Positions 32,455 to 44,003 of a DNA stretch of 64,000 nucleotides are shown piece by piece. The notes beneath the pieces are model-generated. The model was not told the origin of the DNA. It saw nothing but the letters and a program-made list of their open reading frames with translations, and made no database searches. Source of the stretch: Apium graveolens (taxonomy: Eukaryota > Streptophyta > Magnoliopsida > Apiales > Apiaceae). A program made the position numbers and the translations under genes. The stretch covers positions 309,644,565 through 309,708,564 of the forward strand of contig NC_133648.1 in NCBI RefSeq assembly GCF_009905375.1, written 5' to 3'. Every line of letters starts with the position of its first letter. The first letter of the stretch is position 1.

Positions 32455-35400
32455 TGTCACACCTCAACTACAACACACACATACTAAAATAAAGAGAACC
32501 ATAATTATTACAAACGGGCAATCATGTTATAAATATCAAATCATCAAAATCATTTTAGAACGCTACGGATTACAGCCGGTGATCAGCCGCGAAGTAATCC
32601 CGAACTGCGCTGGGTTCTCAAATATAATGGGATCCCTAGGCTATATGTGAGCCTATCAATAAGTGTGAAAAGGACTTGCGTGTAGTCCAATACACTAAGT
32701 CAAGAAAACATTTAGTTTTAATGATTTATAAAATGGATTTCCGGGAAAGATTTGGTATCAAATTAATTGAATTAGATTCAAGGGAAAAACATTTGAAGGT
32801 AAAGTTCAAATCAAGTTAAGAGTGATTAAAGGAAGTATTTGAAATAATTATGGTCATGGGTTGTTATAACTAAGCATTCATGGGAAATGTATGTATGTGC
32901 AACGATTATAAGAATAAAGAGGTAAGTAACTTGCCAACAATTATAAGCATAAGAAAATAGTAAATTTCCTTCCAATAGTCTTAATATTATTCGATCTTGA
33001 CGGCACGAGTCTTCCCCTTCGCTTCGGAACCTACACATTATATTAATCTCATTACTATTCACCCTTAATCAACTTATAAGCCTATAAGCTTCTATACTAA
33101 CCTTTACCTCTATTATAATTACGATTACACAAACTTATGATAACACATAACTTAATCACATACAATTCAAGTAATCCACATAGTCACATAATCACGTAAT
33201 GGCATGGCATATGATATTTAGCTATTATCACCTAAATCTCTAAGCACGTAAGCAAATAACACATAAGAACTATCACTAATGCTTCACTCTATCTATTCTG
33301 ACCTTAACTTAAACCAAAAGGTGCTATGCAACACTCATACCCTTCACTTCTAAGACCCAAACACAACATATACCACTAAAGTTGTCGAATGCCACTCGAA
33401 AGGGTTCTCTCGGATTTCTTGGTGGAAATTGGGAGTTTTCACCTTGGGCTTTCACTTAAAATCACTTCCCAGAGGGTGTTAAGACTCTAAAATAACTTCT
33501 AAAGTTGGTAAAACTCAGGTGCCTTACTCCTAAAGGTTTACAAAGGTCAAAACTCTCACCGAAGTCCCCTGCAAGCAATAGTTTGCACGACCTATGCTCA
33601 ATGGCAAAAATATCGACTTTTACAAAGGGCCTTCTAACAAAACCACTTCCGATGTATTCTTAAGACCTAATCCTAACTCTCAGACTTGGTTTCAGGCCAA
33701 GGCCTCACTTAGACTTCCCTAGGCTTCTTCCCAAAGTTGACTCTGCCCAGCCCCCACTAGAATTCAAACTGCTCTATTTTTATTTACATAAAACCCACTT
33801 TTCTCATTCAATTTTTAATTCTAAAGGTTTTTTAAGCTTCCTAGGGATTCATTATACTTATTTATGCCAAGGCCCTGTGAAGGCCTAGTCTATGACATGG
33901 TTATAATCGACCAAAGTTCAAGTTTACCCAGCCCTGCCCTGATCTGAGTTGCTCTCGGTTATGGGGGTGTGCACCTACCTAAATGCAAGTTTCTTATTGA
34001 AAAAAGGCTAGTGGACTGAAGTATAAATCAATTCCTAACTCCAGTGAACTTAGGGTGGAAAAATCTGCTACTTAGTGCCTAGTGTACCCCCTTCCACCTT
34101 AACTCCCATATCAACACCAAAACCAACATGAAAGCCCACAAATCTATCCTACATTGTACACAACCATATTAACTATCATTTTATGAAAAAATACGAGCAT
34201 AAACTTAGCCATAATAGTCATTTACCGAGGTAAAAACAAAGAGCATAGCAGAGCAGATTTTACATGTGAACTTCTAAGCAAATTTTCGAACCAAAAAACA
34301 AGGTATAAACTTGATGGCTATAAGATTTAATCATAACTCATTAAGGCACATAACATACTAGCATTTTAGAGAAAAAACCGTGACATGCATTGCACAAAAA
34401 CCCAATTCAATTCATATAACACATTTGTTCGAAATATCACTTATACTACGACATGCAAGCATTAACTTCAACTTTTAGTATAAAAATCATAGCATGCAAG
34501 GATAGAAACTTTGTAAAAACACATTTTAAAATATCATAGGTTCTTTAAAAGTCACATTCAAAGCTTCTTTTTTTTGGAAAACAAATAAAACTAGCATACA
34601 AATCACAAAATTCATTCGGCTCCTTAGGAGTCATTGCCAAATGCTTGAGGCCAAGATCATGGCTTGAAAGTAGAAGAAAAACACTTCATCAAGACCATCT
34701 CTTGCTCAAGTTTTATAAGCCACAATTAGTTTAACTCTAGATTCATAAGAATCAAAGTTAAACCCTTGGATTTAACTACATGCAACTAAGAAACTAACCT
34801 TGATTGATGATATAGAACCAAATGAATTTGTCCTTTGCTTAGAGGAGTTGAAAGATGCAAGAAGATGAAGAAATGAAAAAGAAAAAAAATGAGAGGGGAG
34901 GGGGGGTGAAGGCGCGGCCGAGAGAGAGGGAAGGAAAGAAGAGAGGGTGGAGTGAGGTGTTGGTGAAGAAAAATGATGTGAGTGGACTGTTTACCTTGTT
35001 TTGATCTTACCAAAATGGTAGTGGAGATTGAACTTACCATGTTAGCCTTCATCCACTAATAGCTAGCTTTTGCATGCAAGGTTTCATTGGTCTTTTGCTT
35101 GGTCAAATGGAGTTAGTGGGGAGTGAAAGGACAGTCCTACCCTTGGTCCCTATTTGAGTGGAATTTGCATGCAAGGGTATGCTTGTAATTCAATAACTAT
35201 TAAAAGTATAATTAAAAAGAATGTGTTTTAGTAATTAAACTACAAATCCATAAATCACCAAATAAATACCATAAATACTATGAGATTTTAGAAATTTAAT
35301 AAAATTGTTTTTCAAAAATTTCGAACAAAAATTTATATTAAAATAAATTTTCACATATTATTATACTAACAAATAAATCATGAAAATTATACTTAACACA

Positions 35401-35716
35401 TTATAAATTACACAAATAATTGCAAGTAAATTGATTATATTCCACAATACTAAAATAAAAATTTATCGCCTAATCGCAACTAATCAAATATTACTAACTT
35501 GCGAGAAATCTCGATTATTTACTAATCGCGTAGCGAAAATCTTACTCGCGTACGATATTTACACGCTTAAAATATTCCAGCAACACTCGCAATGCCAAAC
35601 GACAAAATTATACACAATATATAACGAATTTGCATAATCGGCCTTATAACACAGAATATTTAGGAATATATATATCGCACTTATAAAAATAACTCCAATA
35701 TTTACTGATTGTCACA
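32455..35716 (-). repeat. 3' LTR (3.26 kb) of the Gypsy element
   Basis: Ends are TGTCACACCTC and TTGTCACA. Compared with the 5' LTR at 62816, it lacks about 509 bp (present at 62877-63385) between 32515 and 32516. A full LTR of the family would therefore be about 3.77 kb. ORF-like stretches inside have no recognisable product. Confidence 0.9.
32567..32600 (-). other. Conserved stem-loop, Gypsy 3' LTR version
   Basis: GGATTAC pairs with GTAATCC around a 20-base loop, AGCCGGTGATCAGCCGCGAA. The loop almost equals that of the solo LTR at 20914-20933, while all seven stem pairs differ in register or identity yet still pair. Confidence 0.72.
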
Positions 35717-35731
35717 TCCTGTCCCCCTTAT
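35717..35731 (-). other. Polypurine tract of the Gypsy element
   Basis: The minus strand reads ATAAGGGGGACAGGA directly before the LTR start TGTGACAATC. This is the normal plus-strand primer of reverse transcription. Confidence 0.85.
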
Positions 35732-35747
35732 ACGATTCTGTCCTCAG

Positions 35748-37160
35748 AATCTAGGAGAATAATTGAGGATATCGATTTCGCATTTCAGATTCTAATTCCA
35801 AGGTTTCTTCTTCGACCTTAGGATTCCTCCATAATATTTTTACCAAACTTACTGCTTTATTTCTAAGAATTCTCTCGTGTCAATCCAGTATCTGTACAGG
35901 TTGTTCTTCATACGATAAATCAGCCTGAATCTCTACTGGTTTAATTTCTATCACATGATTGGCATCTGGATTATAATTCTTCAATAATGAAACATGAAAT
36001 ACATTATGCACGTGCTGATATTGTGGCGGTAAGGCTAACTCATAAGCAATTGTCCCTACTTGATTCAAGATTTCAAAAGTCCAATGTATCTTGGCGCTAA
36101 CTTTTCTTTCTTACCAAATCGGGTTAAACCCTTCCATGGTGATACTTTTAGCAACACAGCTTCCCCAATTTAAAATTTCACGTCCTTTCGGGCGGGGTCC
36201 GCGTACTTTCTTTGTTTATCCTGAGCAGCAATGATTCTTTTCTTGATCACAGTGACAGTGCCCTTCATTTGCTAAATTAGTTCAGGTCCATAAATCTTTC
36301 CTTCTCCAACTTCATCCCAACTCATCGGTGTTCTACACTTTGTCCATATAACGCTTCGTATGGTGGCATGCCAATACTGGAATGGTAGCTATTGTTATAC
36401 GAGAATTCTACGAGTGGTAGATGATTGTCCCAACTTCCCGAAAAATCAATTGCACAACTTTGCAACATATCTTCAATGGTTTGGATTGTTCATTCGCTTT
36501 GGCCATCGGTTTGTGGATGATATGCCGTACTCATGTCTAATTTCGTTCCAAGATTTTCTTGAAATTGCCTCCAGAATCTCAAGTTGAATCGCGGGTCTCG
36601 ATCTGAAACTATTGATATAGGTACACAATTGCGTAACACGATTTCGCGTACATACATATGAACTAGTCTGTGCAACGAAGACTTCTCATTGATTGGAAGA
36701 AAATGAGCCGACTTCGTAAGGCGGTCAACTATCACCCAAATTACGTCATGTCCGGAACGTATTCACGGTAAACCCACTACAAAATCCAGGGCAATATTTT
36801 CCCACTTTCATTCTGGAATCTTCAATGGTTGAATCAAACCACTTGCTTTCTGATGTCCGGCTTTCACTCTTTGGCATATGTCGCATTTTGAAATCCACTC
36901 TGCAATCTCCCTTTTCATATTCGGCCACCAAAAACTCTTTTTCAAATTATGGTAAATTTTGGTACTTCCCGGGTGAATCAAAAATCTTGAGTTGTGTGCT
37001 TTCTTCAAATTATGGTAAATTTTGGTACTTCCCAGGTGAATCAAAAATCTTGAGTTGTGTGGTTTCTTCAAAATATCATTCTTTAATTCAGTCACATTTG
37101 GGATCCAATTCTTGTTAAAAATCTCAATACACCTTGTTCGTCTTTTTAGGTACATATCTC
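35748..37160 (-). pseudogene. Gypsy integrase with chromodomain-like C-terminus
   Basis: From N to C: the zinc-binding HHCC segment (37155-36808, with FWWPNMKREIAEWISKCDIC), the DDE core (36735-36490, IVDRLTKSAHFLPI, VSDRDPRF, STAYHPQTDGQSE), a poorly readable stretch, and the C-terminal part (36068-35750, HNVFHVSLLKNYNPDANHV, then LRNKAVSLVKILWRNPKVEE). The tail resembles the chromodomain of Tekay-type chromoviruses and ends QLFS before the polypurine tract. An in-frame stop replaces the residue after ILD near 35880. A 63-base tandem duplication at 36942-37067 doubles 21 residues of the zinc-binding region (HNSRFLIH units), which should disturb the fold. Confidence 0.87.
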
Positions 37161-39060
37161 TTCTCCTGTTAACTGATTATTCTCTTGAGTCATTACTTCA
37201 TCTTGGCATTTCTTTATCTTTTCTAGTAGTGTCAGTTGAAAAGTAATGGCATAACATATTTCTTCCGCCTCTTCATGATCACAAAGCTCTAATTGAAAAT
37301 TTTCAACTTCATGAAATAATTCCTTTGGCATTGTTATTATATTTAACCTTTCCTTCCTACTTAAAGCATCTGCTACCATGTTGCCCTTTCCCGGATGATA
37401 CTGTATCGAACAATCGTAGTCTTTGATCAATTCCAACCATGGACGTTGTCTCATATTCAGCTCCTTCTGAGTACAGAGGTACTTCAGACTCTTGTGATCT
37501 GTGTATATCTCACACTTTTCCCCATATAAGTAGTGTCTCCATAGTTTCAAAGAAAACACTATCACAGATAACTCTAAGTCATGAATCGGGTACTTCTGTT
37601 CATGTGGTCTAAGTTGTCTTAAAGCATACGCTATCACCTTCCCGTGTTGCGTCAATATGCATCGAAGTCTTTTGTAAGAGGCATCACTGTATATCAAAAA
37701 TCTCTCTTATCATCTGGTAATGGTAAAACCGGAGCAGTTACCAATCTTTGCTTTAATTCTTAAAAACTATTTCCGCACTTCTCCGTCCATTCAAACTTCT
37801 CATTCTTCCTTGTCAATTTGGTCAAGGGTACGGAAATCTTCGAAAAGTCCTTTACAAATCTTCTGTAATATCCCATTAGTCCCATAAAACTTCTCACTTT
37901 CCGTTGGCGTCTTTGGTCTCTCCCAATTCATTATCGCTTCGATCTTTTCAGGATCTACTCTAATTCCTTCTCTTCTAACAATGTATCTTAGAAATCTTAC
38001 TTCAACTAACCAAAACTCGCACTTCAAGAACTTGGCATACAATCTCTCCTTCCGCAGCACTTCCAAGACTATTCTTAGATATTCTGCGTGATCAGCTTCT
38101 GTCTTTGAATATACCAGAATATCATCAATGAAAACTATGAAAAAATTGTCCAAATACTCCTTGAATATTCGATTCCTTAAATCCATGAAAGCAGCTGGTG
38201 CATTCATCAACCCAAAAGCCCTAACGAGAAACTCGTAATGTCCATATCTTGTTTGAAAAGTTGTTTTTGTTATGTCTTCAGACTTAATCTTTAATTGGTG
38301 GTATCCCGATCGTAGATCAATCTTCGAAAAACAAGAGGCTCCCTTGAGTTGATCAAACAGATCATCAATTCTAGGCAAATGGAATCTATTCTTAATCGTC
38401 AACTTGTTCCATTCTCAATAATCTATTCTTTGCCAATTCCTTCATCTCCGTTGGTGTCATCCTATATGGAGCTTTCGAAACGGGTTCGGTGCCGGGTGCA
38501 AGGTTTATTGTAAATTCGACTTGTCGGTCCGGGGGTAAGCCAAGAAGTTCTTCAGGAAAAACGTCCAGAAAATCTTTTACCATTGGAATGTTTTTCGGAT
38601 TAGAAACTTCTCTACCTTTATCAACTATATACGCCAAATACGCCTCGCATCCTTTCCGAATCAACTTCTTTGCCTGTATCGAGGTGAGAAATGCCTGAGT
38701 TTGCTTTTGGTCCTTAAACGTTACTTTCTTACCTTGAGGTGTACTTAATACTACTCTTTTATCCTTACAGTCTATTTGAGCACTGAAACTTGTCAGCCAA
38801 TCCATTCCTAAAATCACGTCGAATTCGCCTAATTGGAAAGGAATAAGGTTCGCAGGAAAAACGTGTTCGGCTATCTCTATTGAACAATGAGGGCAAATAC
38901 GATTTATAGATACTCTATCTTGATTAGCTAAGATGATGGATAAGGGTTCATTCATCAATTGGGTTTCACAATCCAACTTAGCAACAAAAGATTTTGAAAT
39001 AAATGATCAGGTGGCTCTCAAATCAATCAATACTTTAGCACTCACGACATTCACAGAAAG
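37146..39060 (-). pseudogene. Gypsy protease, reverse transcriptase and RNase H
   Basis: Protease: near 39020 the minus strand reads SAKVLIDLRAT, where the family has the catalytic D-S/T-G; here DLRAT has lost it. The flap-side GEFDVILGMDWL is at about 38800. Reverse transcriptase: 38402-37800, with [13 protein letters not shown] and the active site [13 protein letters not shown]. RNase H: 37697-37146, with [37 protein letters not shown] and [10 protein letters not shown]. Frame changes lie near 38395 and 37740, so no continuous polyprotein exists. The catalytic aspartates of RT are kept. Confidence 0.9.
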
Positions 39061-40343
39061 CGTACCTGACACCAAATCGGAACTTTGAATTGCATCCTTC
39101 ACGTTCATGTTGAAAGTTCTTGCTTGAGCTGGATAAGTCAAAGTTGGGCGATTTGAAGATGATGTTATATGAGGTTGATTGAAAGATATTGGAAATGATG
39201 GGGTTGGCATAGGAGTTACTTGATTCACAGGGTAGGGTACAGTAGTCAGTTGCATCATTGGTTATTACCCACTCCTTTGCATTATCGTGAGACATGTCCT
39301 AGTTTCCCATATTTATAACACGTGATGTTGTCCTCCTGATTCTTAAATTCATGAGCATAATGGCCCTTCATATGACACTTGAAACAAACTATATTCGCCT
39401 TATTGCAAATTCCTGTATGTCGCCTATTATAAATCTTACATTCTGAAATTGATCCTTGTGAAGGTTTCTGTCCATTGGTTGATTGAGATCTTGTTTCTTG
39501 TAAGTTATTCCCAAATTCTTTCTTCTTAAATTTTCCGGGTCCACTCTGAGGTTTAAACCTTTGATTAGTCCTCTAATTCTGGCCCTTGTAACTTGAGCCT
39601 TCTTCTTCTGCTTCAATTCTTCTTTTCTTGTTGCCTTTCTCCTTTTGATTTTGGTGACTCTCACCTTCAATTACCATTTCCTTTTGAACCACTTCAGCAT
39701 AGGTGGTCAACTCAAAAGCTGCAACACGACTCTTTAACTAAGGCTTCAATCCTTGCTGGAACCTTTTTGCCCTTTTCTCTTCAGAATCAACATACTCTTC
39801 CACAAACCTAGAAAGTTCTGTAAACTTCTTCTCATATTCACCGACCATCATGTTGTCTTGCTTTAACTCAAATAATTTCATCTTCATTTGTGTTTGCATA
39901 TAGCGAGGAATATACTTATCCAAAAACATTCTCTTAAACCTATCCCAAGTAATAACTTCAGCAGCTTCTAAAGCTTTTGCTGACTCCCACCAATAGTTTG
40001 ATTCACCTTTAAGAAAGTAAGTGGCATACTCCACCTTCTGATTATCTCCAACATTTGTTAAGGCAAAGGCCTTTTCTATTTCCTTAAGCCAAGCATGAGC
40101 TTCTACCGGGTCTTGTGTTCCTTTGAATTTTGGGGATTTTACAGATTGGAATGTTTTAAAAGTAGTGACACCTTCTGGGGGTGGTTAAGGGGGTTGCATT
40201 TGTTGAAGAAGTAGTTGTTGTTGGGCTATGGTAGCAGTTTGTTGGCGTTCTAACTCCACAAGTTGTGCTATATCAGGGTTTTGGTTTTCTCCGTCATTTT
40301 CTTGGTTATTTGTAGGTCTTCCTCGGGCTCTTCTAGGTGCCAT
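39061..40343 (-). pseudogene. Gypsy gag
   Basis: The ATG at 40343-40341 starts MAPRRARGRPTNNQEN. A glutamine-rich stretch (QQQLLLQQMQPP) is followed by an in-frame stop near 40187. The retrotransposon Gag core then reads KGTQDPVEAHAWLKEIEKAF and ESNYWWESAKALEAAEVITW (40100-39930), ending KRFQQGLKP near 39740. Further left is a Lys-rich linker and, near 39420-39290, two CCHC zinc knuckles, both damaged (CFKCHMKGHYAHEF and CYKYGKLGH). The start is supported by its position and by the family-like N-terminus. Confidence 0.85.
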
Positions 40344-40754
40344 TTTCTGAAATAAGAGTTATACAGTTTGAGTGATACAGAATTAGGGTATTATTTTGCA
40401 GTCATCATGGTATACAATTTTGTTGTGTATATGTTGTGAACTTGATAATTTGATTAACAAAACACCTTGGTAGATTTTTACTTAGTGAATTTTGTAGCAC
40501 TCGACGGATAAGGATTATAGTCCCGACGGATGACTCAATATAGTCCCGACGGATGATGATTTATTATCCATCGAGTGAGTAGCTTATGTAACAATAAGTC
40601 TGTAGCACATTTCTGCATACACCTTTGTATAGATTCTGTAGTAGCATATAATTCATGATTGACTTTAACTAGATATGCAGAATAGGTTGATTAATTGTAC
40701 ATAGATGATGTCTTGTAATTCTGCATAAATGAAATGAAGTCAAGTGCCAAATAG

Positions 40755-40875
40755 CTACCGACAGATGATTAACAAAGCCATCGACGGGTGATCAATATAG
40801 ATGTCGACGGATGATCAACAAAGCCATCAATGGATGATCATAAACTCGACGGATGATCATGTACTGAACGGATAA
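40755..40875 (+). repeat. Array of TCGACGGATGATCA motifs in U3
   Basis: Six copies start at about 40757, 40780, 40803, 40827, 40845 and 40864, spaced 18-24 bases. The first bases vary (ACCGACAGATGATT, GTCGACGGATGATC, ATCAATGGATGATC). The 3' LTR has the same array at about 61295-61415. Confidence 0.85.
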
Positions 40876-41104
40876 AGAATTTAAATATCTGTTGAGAGTG
40901 ACAACACAGTCACATGTGTCGAGTGTATACAAATGGAATATGATAGTCTATTCAACTGGGTTTTCGAGAACAAAGAAGCATTGCCATTTCCATGCTATTA
41001 TGAAGATATTCAAAGATGCTGGAATAGAGTAATGAAGCAGCATTGTATTAGACTTGATAGTTTTTGTTTTATTATCTTGTCTAATTACTTTGTAATCTTG
41101 GTGA

Positions 41105-41112
41105 TATATAAA
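41105..41112 (+). promoter_or_regulatory. TATA box of the Copia 5' LTR
   Basis: GTGATATATAAACCAAG is conserved in the 3' LTR (61643-61650) and in the minus-strand Copia LTR at 940. Transcription would start near 41140, leaving about 350 bases of R/U5. Confidence 0.7.
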
Positions 41113-41491
41113 CCAAGAAGCGGCAAATAGAAAAGCAACTAAGGAACTAAGTAACAAAGAGAGAAACATTTGCAAGCAGTATTTGTTAGCATTTCTCTCA
41201 TTCTTAGTTGTTATCATTTTGTAAGCAGCTGTGAGCTTTTTGCACAAAGAGTTCTCTCGATATATATTATATATCTCTGGTGGAATCATTCAAATCCACC
41301 AGAAAGTTTTTAAAGACTCTTGTTTTTAATTACTTGTGTTTTGATTCATTTCAAGTAACTATTCCGCATTCTGCTAATCAATTCACACTTATATATAATT
41401 GAGTTAGAACAATTTTTATTTAAGAAAAAGTTTCAAGAATTCCATTGAACCCCCCTGCTGTAATTCTTGTTATATTGTTAAGGGACTAACA

Positions 41492-41505
41492 ATTAGTATC
41501 AGAGC
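41492..41505 (+). other. Primer-binding site of the complete Copia
   Basis: ATTAGTATCAGAGC follows the LTR end directly. It is complementary to initiator methionine tRNA except for one or two bases at the 5' side. Confidence 0.8.
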
Positions 41506-41552
41506 AAGCTATTGAAGAACAAAGAGTTTAAAGATCAAAACAATACAACAAG

Positions 41553-44003
41553 ATGAACAAGAAGGATGTTGGAGTCAAGATTCCTTTTCTGGATAAAGAT
41601 AATTACCATCATTGGAAGGTAAAGATGCTTCTTCATTTGCTTTCTCAAGATGAGGCCTATGTGGACTGCATAGAAAGAGGCCCTCATGTACCAATGAGAG
41701 CTGCAACTGGAAATGAGCCATCTGTCCCCAAGCCAAGGCATGAATGGTCTGATCCTGACATTGAACAAGTCAGGAAGGATAAAAAGGCCATGAATATCCT
41801 GTTTAATGGTGTTGATGGTGATATGTTTGACAACATTATCAACTGCAAAACTGTCAAGGATGTTTGGGATACAATACAGATCATCTATGATGGCACTGAG
41901 CAAGTTACAGAAAACAAGATGCAGCTACTGATTCAGCAATATGAGCATCTTCAAAATGAAGAAAGTGAGTCACTCACTGACATTTTTAGTTGGTTTCAAA
42001 AACTGCTAAATGCTCTAAAGTTGCATGGAAGGGTCTATCAGACAAAAGACTCCAATCTGAAATTCCTTAGATCTCTTCTAAAGGAATGGAAACCAATGAC
42101 AGTCTCATTGAGAAACTCACAAGATTATAAGGAGTTTACCTTGGGGAGACTATATGGCATCCTGAAAACATATGAGCTTGAAATAGAGAAAGATGAGAGG
42201 ATGGAGAGAGGAAAGAAGAAAGGAGGGTCCATTGAACTAGTTTCTGAGTTAGAGAAGGAAAAGGAGATCAAGATGGAAGCTGTTGAATCAACTTCAAGGG
42301 TCTGTGAGAATAAAGGCACGGGGCTTGCAGTAGAAAGTAAAGATTCTTTGAGCCAAGATGACATGGAAGGCATTGATGAACATTTAGAATTTCTTTCCAG
42401 AAGCTTTGCCAAGCTCAAGTTCAAAAAGAACTTTGGAGCAGCAAGCCAAATAAAAACATGGTGGATAAATCAAAATTTTAAATGTTTCAAATGTGGCTTG
42501 GAAGGGCACTTTGTCAGTGAGTGTAGAAAGCCAGATTCAAGCAAGAAAAAGTTTGAGACAGTGGATTATAAGCAAAAATACTTTGAGCTACTCAAACAAA
42601 AGGAAAGAGCTTTCATTACACAAGAAAATGACTGGGCAACAGATGGTCTGGATGAAGATGAAGATGTCAGCTATGTCAATCTAACCCTAATGGCCAAGTC
42701 TGATGAAACAGAAACAAGTTCTTCAAGTAATCAGGTAATTACTACAAATCTTGCACATTTATCTAAAGCTGAGTGTAATGATGCTATAAATGACATGTCT
42801 ACAGAGTTATATCATTTGTGTGTTATACTTAAGTCTTTTACTAAAGAAAATGCTAAAATCAAAGAAAACAATTTATTTTTGAGTGAGAGAAATAATGTGC
42901 TAGAGTCTCAGTTCATTGATTTTGAAAAATTAAGAATTGAGTGTAAGATTGCCAAGGAGGAATTAACTGAGTCCTTGATAAAAGAAGAAATTTTGAAGAA
43001 GTAACTCGAGCGTGAACAGGAGGTGATTAAGGCATGGAAAATATCTAGAGATGTCCATGCTCAAATCACCAAAGTTTAAGGAATCGAGTCCTTCTGTGAT
43101 GAAGCCTGGAAAAAGAACAAGGAGAAACTAGAACCAAATTTGGTGGATGGAGTGCTAACAGATGTAGACTCGACGGATGATGAGGGTCATCCGTAGGATA
43201 ACAAAAAGGGTTATTCGTCAACTGATGCAAATCCTCATCCATTGATTGTAAGCAAGCTTATCAGTAAAGCCAAACTTGTTAAGCTGAATGAAAAGTATGG
43301 ATCTGTTTCCAAGAACTTTGTTCCAGGAGAATCGAGTCAAGTTAAGAAAGGGAAAAAGGCTAATGTTGGTCACATGACTGTCAAACAGTTAAGTGACAGA
43401 GTTCAAAAGATTGAGGTGAAAATAGAGGCTAAAAAGAAAAATAATAGAAATGGTAAAGTAGGGATTAATAAACACAATAACTACACACCTGATAAATATG
43501 CTCCTAGAAAAATCTGTGTCAAGTGTGGTAGTGTAAATCATTTGTCTGTTAATTGTAAACCTGCCATGCCTACTTCCATGTCTGTGCCACCTCACTTTCC
43601 CAACATGAATGCCATGCCTCCCATGCCTATGAATGCTATGTCTACACAGAATATGAATGCACAGTTTACTAATATGTCATTTACACCTAATCCTTATTAT
43701 GCTGCATTTAGTATGCCACAAATGCCATTTAGCATGCCTTACTGGAATAACATGTTCACTAATAACATGCCATTCCCTGTTGATTATAATATGCATGATA
43801 ATTATGTTACAATGAATGATTTCAAAGGCCCAAATCAAATGACTAAGGATGAATCTGATATCCCCAAGTCAAATGAGATAAAGCCTAAGAAACAGAAAAA
43901 AAAGCTAACAAGGCAGGACCCAAGGAAACTTGGGTACCAAAATCAACTTGATTTGATTTTGATGTGTGCAGGGAAACAGAAAGAATCTTTGGTACTTGGA
44001 TAG
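41553..44003 (+). pseudogene. Copia gag (nucleocapsid) with two zinc knuckles
   Basis: The ATG at 41553 starts MNKKDVGVKIPFLDKDNYHH. The Gag core follows (MNILFNGVDGDMFDN, LKFLRSLLKEWKPMTVSLRN). Then comes a charged coiled-coil-like part (YELEIEKDERMERGKKKG), a first zinc knuckle CFKCGLEGHFVSEC near residue 310, a second helical part, and an in-frame stop at 43002-43004. The same frame continues with two further stops near 43078 and 43195. It then reads a second knuckle CVKCGSVNHLSVNC at about 43519 and a Met/Asn/Pro-rich stretch (MPTSMSVPPHFPNMNAMPPM, 43567-43800). Total length would be about 815 codons. The start is chosen because it follows the primer-binding site closely and matches the minus-strand copy at 525. 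Confidence 0.92.

Larger units (their letters stand above)
40421..41491 (+). repeat. 5' LTR of the complete Copia
   Basis: It starts TGTTGTGTATATGTTGTGAA and ends GGGACTAACA. The TATA box is at 41105-41112. U3 carries a 14-base inverted repeat (40498-40511 with 40564-40577) enclosing two copies of TAGTCCCGACGGATGA, then an array of six TCGACGGATGATCA-like motifs at 40755-40875. By eye about 45 substitutions separate it from the 3' LTR. Confidence 0.95.

Noticed and set aside
34786..35052. 88-codon ORF in the Gypsy 3' LTR
   Set aside because: Pro/Leu/Ser-rich translation of a purine-rich tract; no family resemblance.
41535..41903. 122-codon minus-strand ORF opposite Copia gag
   Set aside because: It is a shadow of the gag frame on the other strand; the plus-strand reading is clearly the real protein.
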